Numbered from the stretch's first letter, positions 53,843-61,316 are shown. The stretch: 64,000 nucleotides of DNA from Flavobacterium sp. CECT 9288 (GCF_918731615.1 NZ_OU957226.1:2977501-3041500), one strand, 5' to 3'. The notes: generated by a model from the sequence alone, not told the origin. Made by a program: numbers and translations.

Positions 53843-54610
53843 CTATTTGATAATAATAGACGATTTAGTAGTGGTTGTACTGCCATTTACAGTAGTTGTA
53901 GAACTTGGTTTTAGTTTACTTATTTTATCTCTTACATAACTTTCAACTTGTGCCATAGTAACCGTTTCATTAGGTAGAACTGGATTTTTAATAACTATTG
54001 GATTTTTATCAATTTTTACCGTGGTAGCTACATATTCATAGTAAGGTGTACCTAAATACAATATCAGACCCGGGAGTCCATCAAATTTATCAGGGCCAGC
54101 GTTTACTGCAATGTCCTCGGTAAACCAGGCTGTAAAATCATAACCAAAGGAATTAGATGTAGCCTTTTTACATTTAAATCCATTTATTTCTCTAGTTTCA
54201 TTGGTAATTTGCCAATTCCACTCTTGTAGTTTGTCATTACCGTAAAAATCTTTACCATTGTATATTTGGAATAACAACTCATTTTTAATGAAATCTTTGT
54301 AATACCATTTTTCGATTAACTTGTTTCCAATTTTATATGATGTTTCTTCTCTACCTGTTGTGTTTTCTATAACTACTGTCTCTTTTATATCTACATTTTT
54401 AGTTTCTAAGTTATTTTTGTACAAGGAAATTCCATTATTATATTCAAGGGTGTAATAATAGGTTTCAAGAGCTTGCTTTTTTAAAAAATCAGTCATTGCA
54501 GAGAGTCTTTCCTGAGATACTATTCTTCTTTCAGAATATTTTACGAGTACTGTTTGTGAGTAAATCCCAATAGAACTCATTATAAATAGTAATACAAATT
54601 TTAGCTTCAT
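53843..54610 (-). CDS. GLPGLI family protein
   Basis: The 255-residue protein has a signal peptide (VLLFIMSSIGIYSQ). Its signature FDGLPGLILYLG lies at about residues 180-192, within the conserved region EINGFKCKKATSNSFGYDFTAWFTEDIAVNAGPDKFDGLPGLI. The end is Ser/Thr-rich (SSTTTVNGSTTTTKSS). GLPGLI proteins are exported or periplasmic proteins of unknown function in Bacteroidota, often next to an OM-barrel gene as here. It lies between a strong hairpin (54623-54660) and the barrel gene. Confidence 0.92.
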   Translation of the reverse strand: MKLKFVLLFIMSSIGIYSQTVLVKYSERRIVSQERLSAMTDFLKKQALETYYYTLEYNNGISLYKNNLETKNVDIKETVVIENTTGREETSYKIGNKLIEKWYYKDFIKNELLFQIYNGKDFYGNDKLQEWNWQITNETREINGFKCKKATSNSFGYDFTAWFTEDIAVNAGPDKFDGLPGLILYLGTPYYEYVATTVKIDKNPIVIKNPVLPNETVTMAQVESYVRDKISKLKPSSTTTVNGSTTTTKSSIIIK

Positions 54611-54622
54611 AAATTAATTTTT

Positions 54623-54660
54623 AAAAGCAAGTTGTACAAAAGTGTATACAACTTGCTTTT
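54623..54660 (-). terminator. Strong hairpin between the small exported protein and GLPGLI genes
   Basis: A 14-bp perfect stem (54623-54636 with 54647-54660) followed on the minus strand by TTAAAAATTAATTT. It lies 20 bp past the stop of the 92-residue gene. Its T-run is interrupted, so it may terminate only part of the transcripts and also protect the upstream mRNA. Confidence 0.7.
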
Positions 54661-54680
54661 TATTAAACTATTAATTATTA

Positions 54681-54959
54681 TTAGTCTTTAATTGTATAGC
54701 ATGTAGTTGTAGTTACAACCTCATATCTTTCATACACTTGACCGTCCATTCCCATAAACGATTCTACAAATAAATAACTTTTTCTAGTTACGCAATAGGT
54801 TAAGTCGAAAAATACAGTTTTGTCCTCTTCCGTTAAAGACATCTCTTTTGATTTTGTATCTCTAGTTGTTTCAACAATGATAGATTTCGATTGAATCTCA
54901 TTTGCACTTGCAAATAAAGAAACGAATAAAAAAGCAAATAATAAAATTGATTTTTTCAT
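54681..54959 (-). CDS. Small exported protein of unknown function (92 residues)
   Basis: The protein has a clear signal peptide (MKKSILLFAFLFVSLFASA, cleavage about residue 19). The mature part of about 73 residues begins NEIQSKSIIVETTRDTKSKE and contains two cysteines (DLTYCVTRK and TTTTCYTIKD) that could form a disulfide in the periplasm. I recognise no family. It is the first gene of the island operon and is followed by a strong hairpin, which suggests it is made in larger amounts than the GLPGLI and OM-barrel proteins. It may be their partner or cargo; that is inference. Confidence 0.75.
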   Translation of the reverse strand: MKKSILLFAFLFVSLFASANEIQSKSIIVETTRDTKSKEMSLTEEDKTVFFDLTYCVTRKSYLFVESFMGMDGQVYERYEVVTTTTCYTIKD

Positions 54960-55012
54960 TTTTAATTTTTTAGTTAATGATTAATTTATAATGGTATACC
55001 TAGTAACAAATC

Positions 55013-55028
55013 AAAAAAAAAAAAAAAA
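55013..55028. repeat. A16 homopolymer upstream of the island operon
   Basis: Sixteen consecutive A's on the plus strand (T16 on the coding strand), 54 bp before the start of the small exported protein gene. Upstream TTG at 55040-55038 and a downstream T-rich stretch could make the tract part of the promoter spacer. Confidence 0.8.
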
Positions 55029-55119
55029 TGAATTACGCAAGTTTTTTCTTTATTTTTTCTTTATTTTTAATTTTTTAATCTCCTTATAGTCAATCAAAAA
55101 ATTAAAAATTAATCCCGTT

Positions 55120-56115
55120 TTAGTCAACTTTCATACTAGTTTCAATAAAATTATGAATAACAATTGGGAACGGAAAATTTCGCAAAGTTTTAATATCTAT
55201 TGCGTTTTCTAAAGTTTCTTCTACTTGAACCTTCCAAAACCTAATATATAAATGCTGGTGGGATAATTTGTGTAACACACTCTTTGTGTTGTACTCATAT
55301 ATAATAGGTTTTGATTCCTCTTTGCCATATACTTCTTGAACATATTCATTCACACAATCAAAACCTTCCTCTTTATCCGTTTCTAAAACTGGAAACTCAT
55401 ATAGGTTGTGCCAAATTCCTTTATCAATACGTTTTTGAACTAAAGCATTACTGTTAGCATCTTCAAAAACTAAATAATTAAAGTAGCGATTTCGTACTTT
55501 TAGTTTTTTGGATTTTACAGGCAATTGATCGACTTTCTTTTTTTGTAAAGCGGCGCAGCTATCGTTAAAAACACAAACACCACAATCAGGACTTTTAGGC
55601 ACGCATTGCAAGGCACCAAACTCCATTATGGCTTGATTAAAAAGCGCGGGTGTATCTTTTGGCATCAGTTCAAAAGCCAGGGCAGCAAATTCATTTTTGG
55701 CTGCAGCCTGCGCAATATCTGTTTCCACATCAAAATAACGAGCCAAAACCCGAAAAACATTACCATCAACTACAGGAACCGCTTCGTTATAGGCAAATGA
55801 TGCAATTGCAGCCGCCGTATACGTGCCTACTCCTTTTAGCTTTAAAAGCTCATTATAATTTTCTGGAAACACACCAGACAGTTCAGTAGCTATGTATTGG
55901 GCAGTTTTGTGCAAATTACGTGCTCTAGAATAATATCCTAATCCTTGCCACAATTTTAAGACTTGTTCCTCACTTGCAGCGGCCAAATCAAAAACAGTGG
56001 GAAATGCTGTAGTAAAAGCAAAAAAATAGGGCATTCCTTGAGCTACACGTGTTTGTTGCAACATGATTTCTGAGAGCCAAATCTCGTATGGATTTGTAGT
56101 ATGACGCCATGGCAA
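55120..56115 (-). CDS. mutY: A/G-specific adenine glycosylase MutY (start out of frame; 3' end replaced)
   Basis: The frame encodes about 330 residues: LPWRHTTNPYEIWLSEIMLQQTRVAQGMPYF, helix-hairpin-helix LLKLKGVGTYTAAAIASFAY with the catalytic Asp in VVDGNVFRVLARY, the four-cysteine [4Fe-4S] loop (CVPKSPDCGVCVFNDSC), and a C-terminal NUDIX-like 8-oxoG recognition domain. The coordinates start at an in-frame TTG. The true N-terminus (YKTLIDWYLQNKRD) continues upstream to about 56160 and would join the ATG at 56167 only if a T7 run lost one T. The C-terminus after the 37-bp repeat reads TSMKVD, apparently supplied by the inserted island. The enzyme removes A opposite 8-oxoG. Confidence 0.9.
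   Translation of the reverse strand: MPWRHTTNPYEIWLSEIMLQQTRVAQGMPYFFAFTTAFPTVFDLAAASEEQVLKLWQGLGYYSRARNLHKTAQYIATELSGVFPENYNELLKLKGVGTYTAAAIASFAYNEAVPVVDGNVFRVLARYFDVETDIAQAAAKNEFAALAFELMPKDTPALFNQAIMEFGALQCVPKSPDCGVCVFNDSCAALQKKKVDQLPVKSKKLKVRNRYFNYLVFEDANSNALVQKRIDKGIWHNLYEFPVLETDKEEGFDCVNEYVQEVYGKEESKPIIYEYNTKSVLHKLSHQHLYIRFWKVQVEETLENAIDIKTLRNFPFPIVIHNFIETSMKVD
55140..55176. repeat. 37-bp direct repeat, right copy (mutY 3' end)
   Basis: Perfect match to 51135-51171; the copies are 4005 bp apart. It lies in the present mutY frame and encodes FPFPIVIHNFIE. Confidence 0.9.
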
Positions 56116-56167
56116 ATCACGTTTGTTTTGTAAATACCAATCTATCAGTGTTTTATAAAAAAATCAT
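56116..56167 (-). other. Displaced mutY start: ATG separated by a T7 homopolymer
   Basis: On the minus strand ATG (56167-56165), then A and seven T's (56163-56157), then ATAAAACACTG. As written the ATG frame ends at TAA after four codons. With six T's it reads MIFYKTLIDWYLQNKRDLPW, the expected MutY N-terminus. The choices are a sequencing error, a real mutation, phase variation or transcriptional slippage. Confidence 0.75.
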
Positions 56168-56250
56168 GTTTTAATTATTTGTTAGCAAAAGTAAAAGTTT
56201 ATGTAATTAAAATTTAATGAATTAGCTTGAATTATTGTTTTTTAAATTCC

Positions 56251-56258
56251 TATATTTG
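56251..56258 (+). promoter_or_regulatory. Promoter -7 box for the HU gene
   Basis: TATATTTG, exact TAnnTTTG, with TTG 21 bp upstream (56227-56229); 43 bp before the HU ATG. Confidence 0.6.
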
Positions 56259-56300
56259 CAAACTCAAAAAAATAGTACAACATTATAAATAGGAAAGAAA

Positions 56301-56591
56301 ATGACGAAAGCAGATATCGTAGCAAAAATTTCAGAAAAATTAGGTCTTGAAAAAGGAGATGTACAAGCAACTGTAGAGACCTTTATGAATGAAGTTAAAA
56401 ATTCATTAGAAACTGGCGACAATGTATATTTAAGAGGTTTTGGAAGTTTTATAGTGAAGACTAGAGCTGAGAAAACAGGTAGAAATATCTCAAAAAATAC
56501 AACTATTAAGATTCCTGCACATAACATTCCTGCATTCAAACCTGCAAAAGTTTTTGTAGAAGGAGTGAAAACAAATAACGAAGCAAAATAA
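56301..56591 (+). CDS. HU/IHF family DNA-binding protein
   Basis: The 96-residue protein matches HU/IHF: MTKADIVAKISEKLGLEKGDVQATVETFMNEVKNSLETGDNVYLRGFGSFIVKTRAEKTGRNISKNTTIKIPAHNIPAFKPAKVF. The beta-arm has NISKNTTIKIPAHNIP with the tip Pro that kinks DNA. It is a nucleoid protein. It is divergent from mutY and followed 27 bp later by the 30-residue basic gene. Confidence 0.96.
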   Translation: MTKADIVAKISEKLGLEKGDVQATVETFMNEVKNSLETGDNVYLRGFGSFIVKTRAEKTGRNISKNTTIKIPAHNIPAFKPAKVFVEGVKTNNEAK

Positions 56592-56618
56592 TAATATTAA
56601 TCATAAAATCGACAAGAC

Positions 56619-56711
56619 ATGCCAAGTGGTAAAAAAAGAAAGAGACATAAGGTAGCAACGCACAAACGTAAAAAAAGAGCGAGAGCTAACCGTCACAAGA
56701 AGAAAAAGTAG
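56619..56711 (+). CDS. Conserved 30-residue very basic protein
   Basis: An ATG at 56619 opens a 30-codon frame beginning MPSGKKRKRHKVATHKRKK and ending in KKKK; more than half of the residues are Lys, Arg or His. A terminator follows directly, supporting a real gene. I recognise this short protein as conserved between an HU gene and rng in Bacteroidota. Its composition is that of a small ribosomal protein (compare THX); it might be the Bacteroidota-specific large-subunit protein bL38, but I cannot confirm that. Confidence 0.75.
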   Translation: MPSGKKRKRHKVATHKRKKRARANRHKKKK

Positions 56712-56727
56712 TTTTAAACTACTTTTT
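56703..56727 (+). terminator. Intrinsic terminator after the HU and small basic protein genes
   Basis: AAAAAGTAGTTT / AAACTACTTTTT hairpin overlapping the stop codon, then a T-run. Confidence 0.75.
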
Positions 56728-56751
56728 TCTTTTTAAACGTTCATTGAAATT

Positions 56752-56966
56752 GAAAAAAGATGAAAGAGTATGGAAAAAAGAATATAGACTCAAAAAGCCT
56801 ATGTTCTTTAATCTATTCTCGACTAATCTTCTTTTCTCCGGGTACAATACCTGTTAAAATATTGTTTAATCCATCCTTACTTTAGCCGTCAGCAGTTAGC
56901 CGTCAGCCTTTAGCCAACTTATTAAGCTAAAAGCCAAAAGCTAAAAGCTAAAAGCTTTTTGTTGGG
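56752..56966. repeat. Composite of intergenic repeats upstream of rng
   Basis: 56752-56840 resembles the GAATATAG-type arms at 23063. 56884-56912 holds TTAGCCGTCAGC twice. 56930-56960 holds AAAAGCT/AAAAGCC units four times in tandem (7-nt period), partly complementary to the TTAGCC units. I see no gene in the 56712-56980 gap. Confidence 0.65.
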
Positions 56967-56980
56967 ATAAAAATTTACAA

Positions 56981-58525
56981 ATGAATAAAGAATTAATCAT
57001 TAGATCTAGTTCTGAAGCTGTAGATTTTGCCTTATTAAAAGATGGAAAACTAATTGAATTACACAAAGAAGAAGAAAAAAGCAATTTCCAAGTAGGTGAT
57101 ATTTTTATTGCTAAAATCAGGAAACCAGTTGCCGGACTTAACGCTGCTTTTGTAAACGTAGGCTTTGAAAAAGATGCCTTTTTACACTATCATGACTTAG
57201 GTCCCAATTTATCTTCCCAACTGAAATTCATAAAACTTGTAAGCGCAGGTAAAATAAAAGATTTCTCCCTAAAAAACTTTCAGTTTGAAAAAGAAATAGA
57301 CAAAGATGGCACCATTACTGATGTTTTGAATGCCAATCAATCTGTTTTAGTACAAGTCGTCAAAGAACCTATATCTACAAAAGGACCAAGAATAAGCGCT
57401 GAGCTTTCTCTTGCCGGAAGATTTATAGTTTTGGTTCCGTTTTCTGACCGCGTTTCTATTTCACAAAAAATAGAAGACAAAAAAGAAAAAGAACGCTTGA
57501 AACGATTAGTACAATCCATCAAACCAAAAGGATTTGGTGTTATTGTTCGCACAGTAGCCGAAGGCAAAAATACAGCCGAGTTAGAAAAAGATTTGCAGAA
57601 CCTGCTTAGCAGATGGACTGCAATGTGTAAAAAATTACCAACTGCTCATCATCCCTCAAAAGTATTAGGCGAGCTCAACAGAGCTTCCTCTATACTAAGA
57701 GACGTTTTTAACGATACCTTTAGCGGTATTCAAATAGATGATGAAGAGTTGTACAACCAAACAAAGGATTACTTGCAAGAAATTGCACCATCCAAACAAT
57801 CAATTGTAAAGTTCTATCAATCAAAAGACACACCTATTTTTGAGAAATACAACATAGAGCGACAAATCAAGACTTCATTTGGGAAAACAGTTTCCATGAG
57901 TAAAGGGGCTTACCTTATTATAGAACACACCGAAGCGTTGCACGTTATTGACGTAAACAGCGGAAACCGTTCTAACAAAGCCACCAACCAAGAAGATACT
58001 GCTATGGAAGTCAATATGATTGCTGCTGCCGAAATCGCTAGACAATTGCGTCTCCGAGATATGGGCGGTATCATCGTAGTTGATTTTATCGATATGTCTA
58101 ATCCTGAAAATCGCAAAGTCTTGTTCGATTTCTTGAAAGAAGAAATGAGCGATGATAAAGCCAAGCACAAAATCTTACCTCCTAGCAAATTTGGATTAGT
58201 TCAAATTACACGTCAAAGAGTAAGACCAGAAGTTAATATTAAGACCAGAGAAGAAGATCCAAACAATGTAGAAGGCGAAATTGAAGCGCCAATTCAAATC
58301 ATTGATAAAATATCTTTTGATCTAGAAAGAGTATTAAAAAACCACAATCAAGTTGTTCTTAATGTTCATCCGTTTGTGGCCGCATACCTTACCAAAGGTT
58401 TTCCATCATTGCGTTCAAGATGGTTTCTTGAACACAAAAAATGGGTGAAAATTATACCTCGTGATGCTTACACGTACCTAGAATATCACTTTTATGACAA
58501 AAAAGAAAATGCTGTCATAGAATAA
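56981..58525 (+). CDS. rng: Ribonuclease G/E family endoribonuclease
   Basis: The 514-residue protein matches RNase G: N-terminal S1 domain (FQVGDIFIAKIRKPVAGLNAAFVNVGFEKDAFLHYHDLG, about 35-90) and a catalytic core with RFIVLVPFSDRVSISQKI. The metal-binding motif DVNSGNRSNK has the first Asp near residue 325, and IIVVDFIDM the second near 368. The zinc-link CPxC that joins subunits in E. coli RNase E/G is absent: the protein has a single Cys in all. It cleaves single-stranded RNA in rRNA maturation and mRNA decay. Confidence 0.95.
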   Translation: MNKELIIRSSSEAVDFALLKDGKLIELHKEEEKSNFQVGDIFIAKIRKPVAGLNAAFVNVGFEKDAFLHYHDLGPNLSSQLKFIKLVSAGKIKDFSLKNFQFEKEIDKDGTITDVLNANQSVLVQVVKEPISTKGPRISAELSLAGRFIVLVPFSDRVSISQKIEDKKEKERLKRLVQSIKPKGFGVIVRTVAEGKNTAELEKDLQNLLSRWTAMCKKLPTAHHPSKVLGELNRASSILRDVFNDTFSGIQIDDEELYNQTKDYLQEIAPSKQSIVKFYQSKDTPIFEKYNIERQIKTSFGKTVSMSKGAYLIIEHTEALHVIDVNSGNRSNKATNQEDTAMEVNMIAAAEIARQLRLRDMGGIIVVDFIDMSNPENRKVLFDFLKEEMSDDKAKHKILPPSKFGLVQITRQRVRPEVNIKTREEDPNNVEGEIEAPIQIIDKISFDLERVLKNHNQVVLNVHPFVAAYLTKGFPSLRSRWFLEHKKWVKIIPRDAYTYLEYHFYDKKENAVIE

Positions 58526-58527
58526 AA

Positions 58528-58560
58528 CAAACTCCTCAAGAAATTGGGGAGTTTTTTTTT
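58528..58560 (+). terminator. Intrinsic terminator after rng
   Basis: AAACTCCTCAA / TTGGGGAGTTT closed by a GAAA tetraloop, followed by a run of T's. Confidence 0.85.
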
Positions 58561-58572
58561 GCTCTTTTTTTA

Positions 58573-58662
58573 GGAGCTTTTTCCAGCTATTCGTTACAAT
58601 CTTATATGCCGTCCCGAAGTTTCGGGATTGGCACATAAGGATTTTCACTACTATCTGGGCTA
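58573..58662 (-). repeat. Dispersed palindromic repeat family, copy B
   Basis: The plus strand reads GGAGCTTTTTCCAGCTATTC, TTACAATCTT, then a central hairpin with stem TGCCGTCCCGAA / TTCGGGATTGGCA, then AAGGATTTTCACTACTATC and GGGCTAG. It matches the reverse complement of copy A (40466-40548) at both ends. Located between the convergent rng and pbpC genes. Confidence 0.75.
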
Positions 58663-58718
58663 GGGAAATCAATTTCAAAAGAAAATTTTCTAATAAAATG
58701 ACATTCAGAATTTAAAAG

Positions 58719-61094
58719 CTACTCTCTTACAATCTCAATCTTCCTCCTAATTTCGTTTCCAAATTCATCTACCACAGTGATGTAATGAAACCCTGTTGTT
58801 GCCGAGATTGGCATTTCATGAAAGGTTTTCGTACTGCCTTTAAACACTTGGTCAACATACCAAAAAAGTTTACTATCTCTTTGCGAATGCGCTACTTTTA
58901 AAATCACAGGCTGAACTTCGCTATTAAAATTCTTGGTAAGATAGATTTTGCTATTCGTTTTCGGATAAATAAAATCCATTGTAGCCGTTTGTGTTCCCAT
59001 ACAATCACTCCTAAAAGGTGGCAAAGGCAAGTATTCAATATGCTGACTTTTGTAATACCAAGCCATCACAGGTGGCAAAATGAACCAGTTTTTGGTCACT
59101 ATATTTTCTATGTTTTCACAACTGCTGTTCACTTGAAATTGCAATGATTTATCCAGATGCACCGTTTTATGATACGGACAAATCGAAGTGTTTTTTCCTT
59201 TCTTCGAAACCAGTTGTTTTATTTTGGTACAACCATCCTTAGCCAAATAACCACTCAAACTACACACCTCAACTTCTTCTAAATCCTTAATTGGTATATC
59301 AAACCATCGTTGTCTAGGCAATAAATTAAAAACATCAAATAAAATCGGTGCTGCGCTAGTAACTCCCGTCAAGGTTGGTCTACCCTCGCCTGTTGCATTA
59401 CCTACCCAAATACCAACCACATACTTCGCGTTAGTACCTATCGCCCAGGCATCACGATTCCCGAAACTTGTTCCCGTTTTCCAAGCAATCTTGAGTGAAC
59501 TGTCATAAAATTTCCAAGCCTCGTCACCTTCGGGCCGATTGACTTGTTCCATTGCGTTATACGTCAGCCAAATTGATCCTGCACCCAAGATGTTCTTTTG
59601 CTTGGTTTCATCACCAAAATTAACTTGAAAATCATCATCGTAATTCAGTTCTGCAAATTCATTTGATCTGTAGTTTCCTTGATTTTTATTGAAATAATTC
59701 AAAGTAGAAGATAAACCGGCGTACGTTCGGCACAAATCCCATAAATTGCTTTCGGCACCACCCAAAATAAGTGACAAGCCGTAATGATCAGGCGGTTTTG
59801 AAATATCCCGTAACTTGAATCGCTGTAATTCTTCGTAAAATTTATTCACTCCAAAATCCTGTAACATCAATACAGAAGGAATGTTCAAGGATCGCGCTAA
59901 TGCACGATGGGCAGGGACGGCTCCATCAAATGTGAGGTTGAAATTCTGAGGCGTATAGCCCGCAATCTGCGTTGGGATATCAGCTACTAGCGTATTCGGC
60001 AGTAACTCACCATCATCGAGCATACCGGCGTATAAAAACGGTTTCAGAATACTTCCTGTACTTCTTGGCGCATCAATAATATCAACATCTTTTTGATGAT
60101 TGCCATCCGTAGGCGAGTTGCCCACATAACTCATCACTTTTCTATTGGACACATCGATAACCAAAATAGCCAAATTATGAACTTCATTTTGCTTGTATTG
60201 ATTGTAATAATACTTTGCAATTTGATTAACTCTGTTCTGCAACCCAATTTCTACTGTGGTTTTCACCCGAGTTCCATCTTGATTCTTAGCTACTCTTTGC
60301 AATAAATGAGGTGCAATTTGTGGCAAATCATACGGTTTTTGAGGCAAAGGTTCGTCTATTGAAAGCTCGTAAGTCTGTTTATCAATGACTCCTTCTTGCT
60401 TTAATTTCAACAAAAGTCGGTTGCGTTTACTCAATAATTTGATTTGGTTTTTCCCGGGATAAATCAAACTAGGCGCATTGGGTAAAACGGCCAATGTTGC
60501 ACTCTCGGCCCACGACAATTGATGGGATTGCACGCCAAAATACCGCCAAGAAGCCATTTCGAGACCCACCACATTTCCGCCAAAAGGGGCGTGAGCCGCA
60601 TACAATTCTAATATTTCGTTTTTAGAATAGCCCAATTCTAATCGGGTGGCGAGAATGAGTTCGATTATTTTCTCAAAATAAGTCCGCCCTTTTCCGTTTC
60701 TGGACAAGCGAATAACTTGTTGAGTCAGCGTACTTCCTCCACGAACGACTTTGCCTGCCTTCCTGTTTTGCTGAACAGCATTGACCATCGCCACAGGATT
60801 GAAACCAGGGTGTTTATAGAAATATTCGTCTTCAAAATAAACGATACACTTCTTGAATTTATCAGGAACGCTGTCTTGTGCAGGAAATCGCCATTGTCCA
60901 TCGAGAGCAATTTTGGCGCCAAGCAATTCGCCTTCTTTACTTTCAATCACCGTAGAATAAGGTTCTTGAAACAAAGTTCGTGGCAACGAAAAATAATAAA
61001 CCACCAACAGCAAAAAGGCTATTGATGATTTAATTTTATTTCTTTTTATCCAATTTATGATGCGTTGTAGGAACGCTATGAGTTTGTTTTTCAA
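58719..61094 (-). CDS. pbpC: Penicillin-binding protein 1C
   Basis: The 791-residue protein has one N-terminal membrane anchor (about 24-39) and a GT51 glycosyltransferase (YFEDEYFYKHPGFNPVAMVNAVQQN with the catalytic Glu, then VVRGGSTLTQQVIRL, about 88-250). A transpeptidase follows with active-site SxxK in PRSTGSILKPF, SLN, and WKTGTSFGNRDAW. The C-terminal domain (about 690-791) is the BiPBP_C module typical of PBP1C. It polymerises and cross-links peptidoglycan in the periplasm. As in E. coli, it is encoded next to an alpha-2-macroglobulin gene. Confidence 0.95.
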   Translation of the reverse strand: MKNKLIAFLQRIINWIKRNKIKSSIAFLLLVVYYFSLPRTLFQEPYSTVIESKEGELLGAKIALDGQWRFPAQDSVPDKFKKCIVYFEDEYFYKHPGFNPVAMVNAVQQNRKAGKVVRGGSTLTQQVIRLSRNGKGRTYFEKIIELILATRLELGYSKNEILELYAAHAPFGGNVVGLEMASWRYFGVQSHQLSWAESATLAVLPNAPSLIYPGKNQIKLLSKRNRLLLKLKQEGVIDKQTYELSIDEPLPQKPYDLPQIAPHLLQRVAKNQDGTRVKTTVEIGLQNRVNQIAKYYYNQYKQNEVHNLAILVIDVSNRKVMSYVGNSPTDGNHQKDVDIIDAPRSTGSILKPFLYAGMLDDGELLPNTLVADIPTQIAGYTPQNFNLTFDGAVPAHRALARSLNIPSVLMLQDFGVNKFYEELQRFKLRDISKPPDHYGLSLILGGAESNLWDLCRTYAGLSSTLNYFNKNQGNYRSNEFAELNYDDDFQVNFGDETKQKNILGAGSIWLTYNAMEQVNRPEGDEAWKFYDSSLKIAWKTGTSFGNRDAWAIGTNAKYVVGIWVGNATGEGRPTLTGVTSAAPILFDVFNLLPRQRWFDIPIKDLEEVEVCSLSGYLAKDGCTKIKQLVSKKGKNTSICPYHKTVHLDKSLQFQVNSSCENIENIVTKNWFILPPVMAWYYKSQHIEYLPLPPFRSDCMGTQTATMDFIYPKTNSKIYLTKNFNSEVQPVILKVAHSQRDSKLFWYVDQVFKGSTKTFHEMPISATTGFHYITVVDEFGNEIRRKIEIVRE

Positions 61095-61164
61095 AGTGAT
61101 TTTTATTTAACCGTAAGAATGGCAAAGTATTTTACTGATTTTAAAAACATCATATAGTTACTGT

Positions 61165-61298
61165 TTTATCTGCGTGAATCTGCAAAATCTTCGTGCCGCA
61201 CTTTCACGCAGATTTTGCAGATTTACGCAGATTTACATGTGCCATAAAACTTATTCCTATCTGTTTAAAATCCGTTGCATCCGTGTCATCTGCGTGCC
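61165..61298. repeat. CGCAGATT-type intergenic repeat between the A2M and pbpC genes
   Basis: A perfect 13-bp inverted repeat AATCTGCAAAATC (61177-61189) / GATTTTGCAGATT (61211-61223) is flanked by CTGCGTGAATCTGC, CACGCAGA and TTACGCAGATTT units and ends with GTCATCTGCGTGCC. It fills most of the 222-bp gap. Related to 20974-21031 and 39724-39765. Confidence 0.75.
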
Positions 61299-61316
61299 AT
61301 TGAATGCTATTGAGTA

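Noticed and set aside
51135..55176. Classical transposon or integrative conjugative element between ssb and mutY
   Set aside because: No transposase, integrase, relaxase or terminal inverted repeats were found; only the 37-bp direct repeats support mobility.
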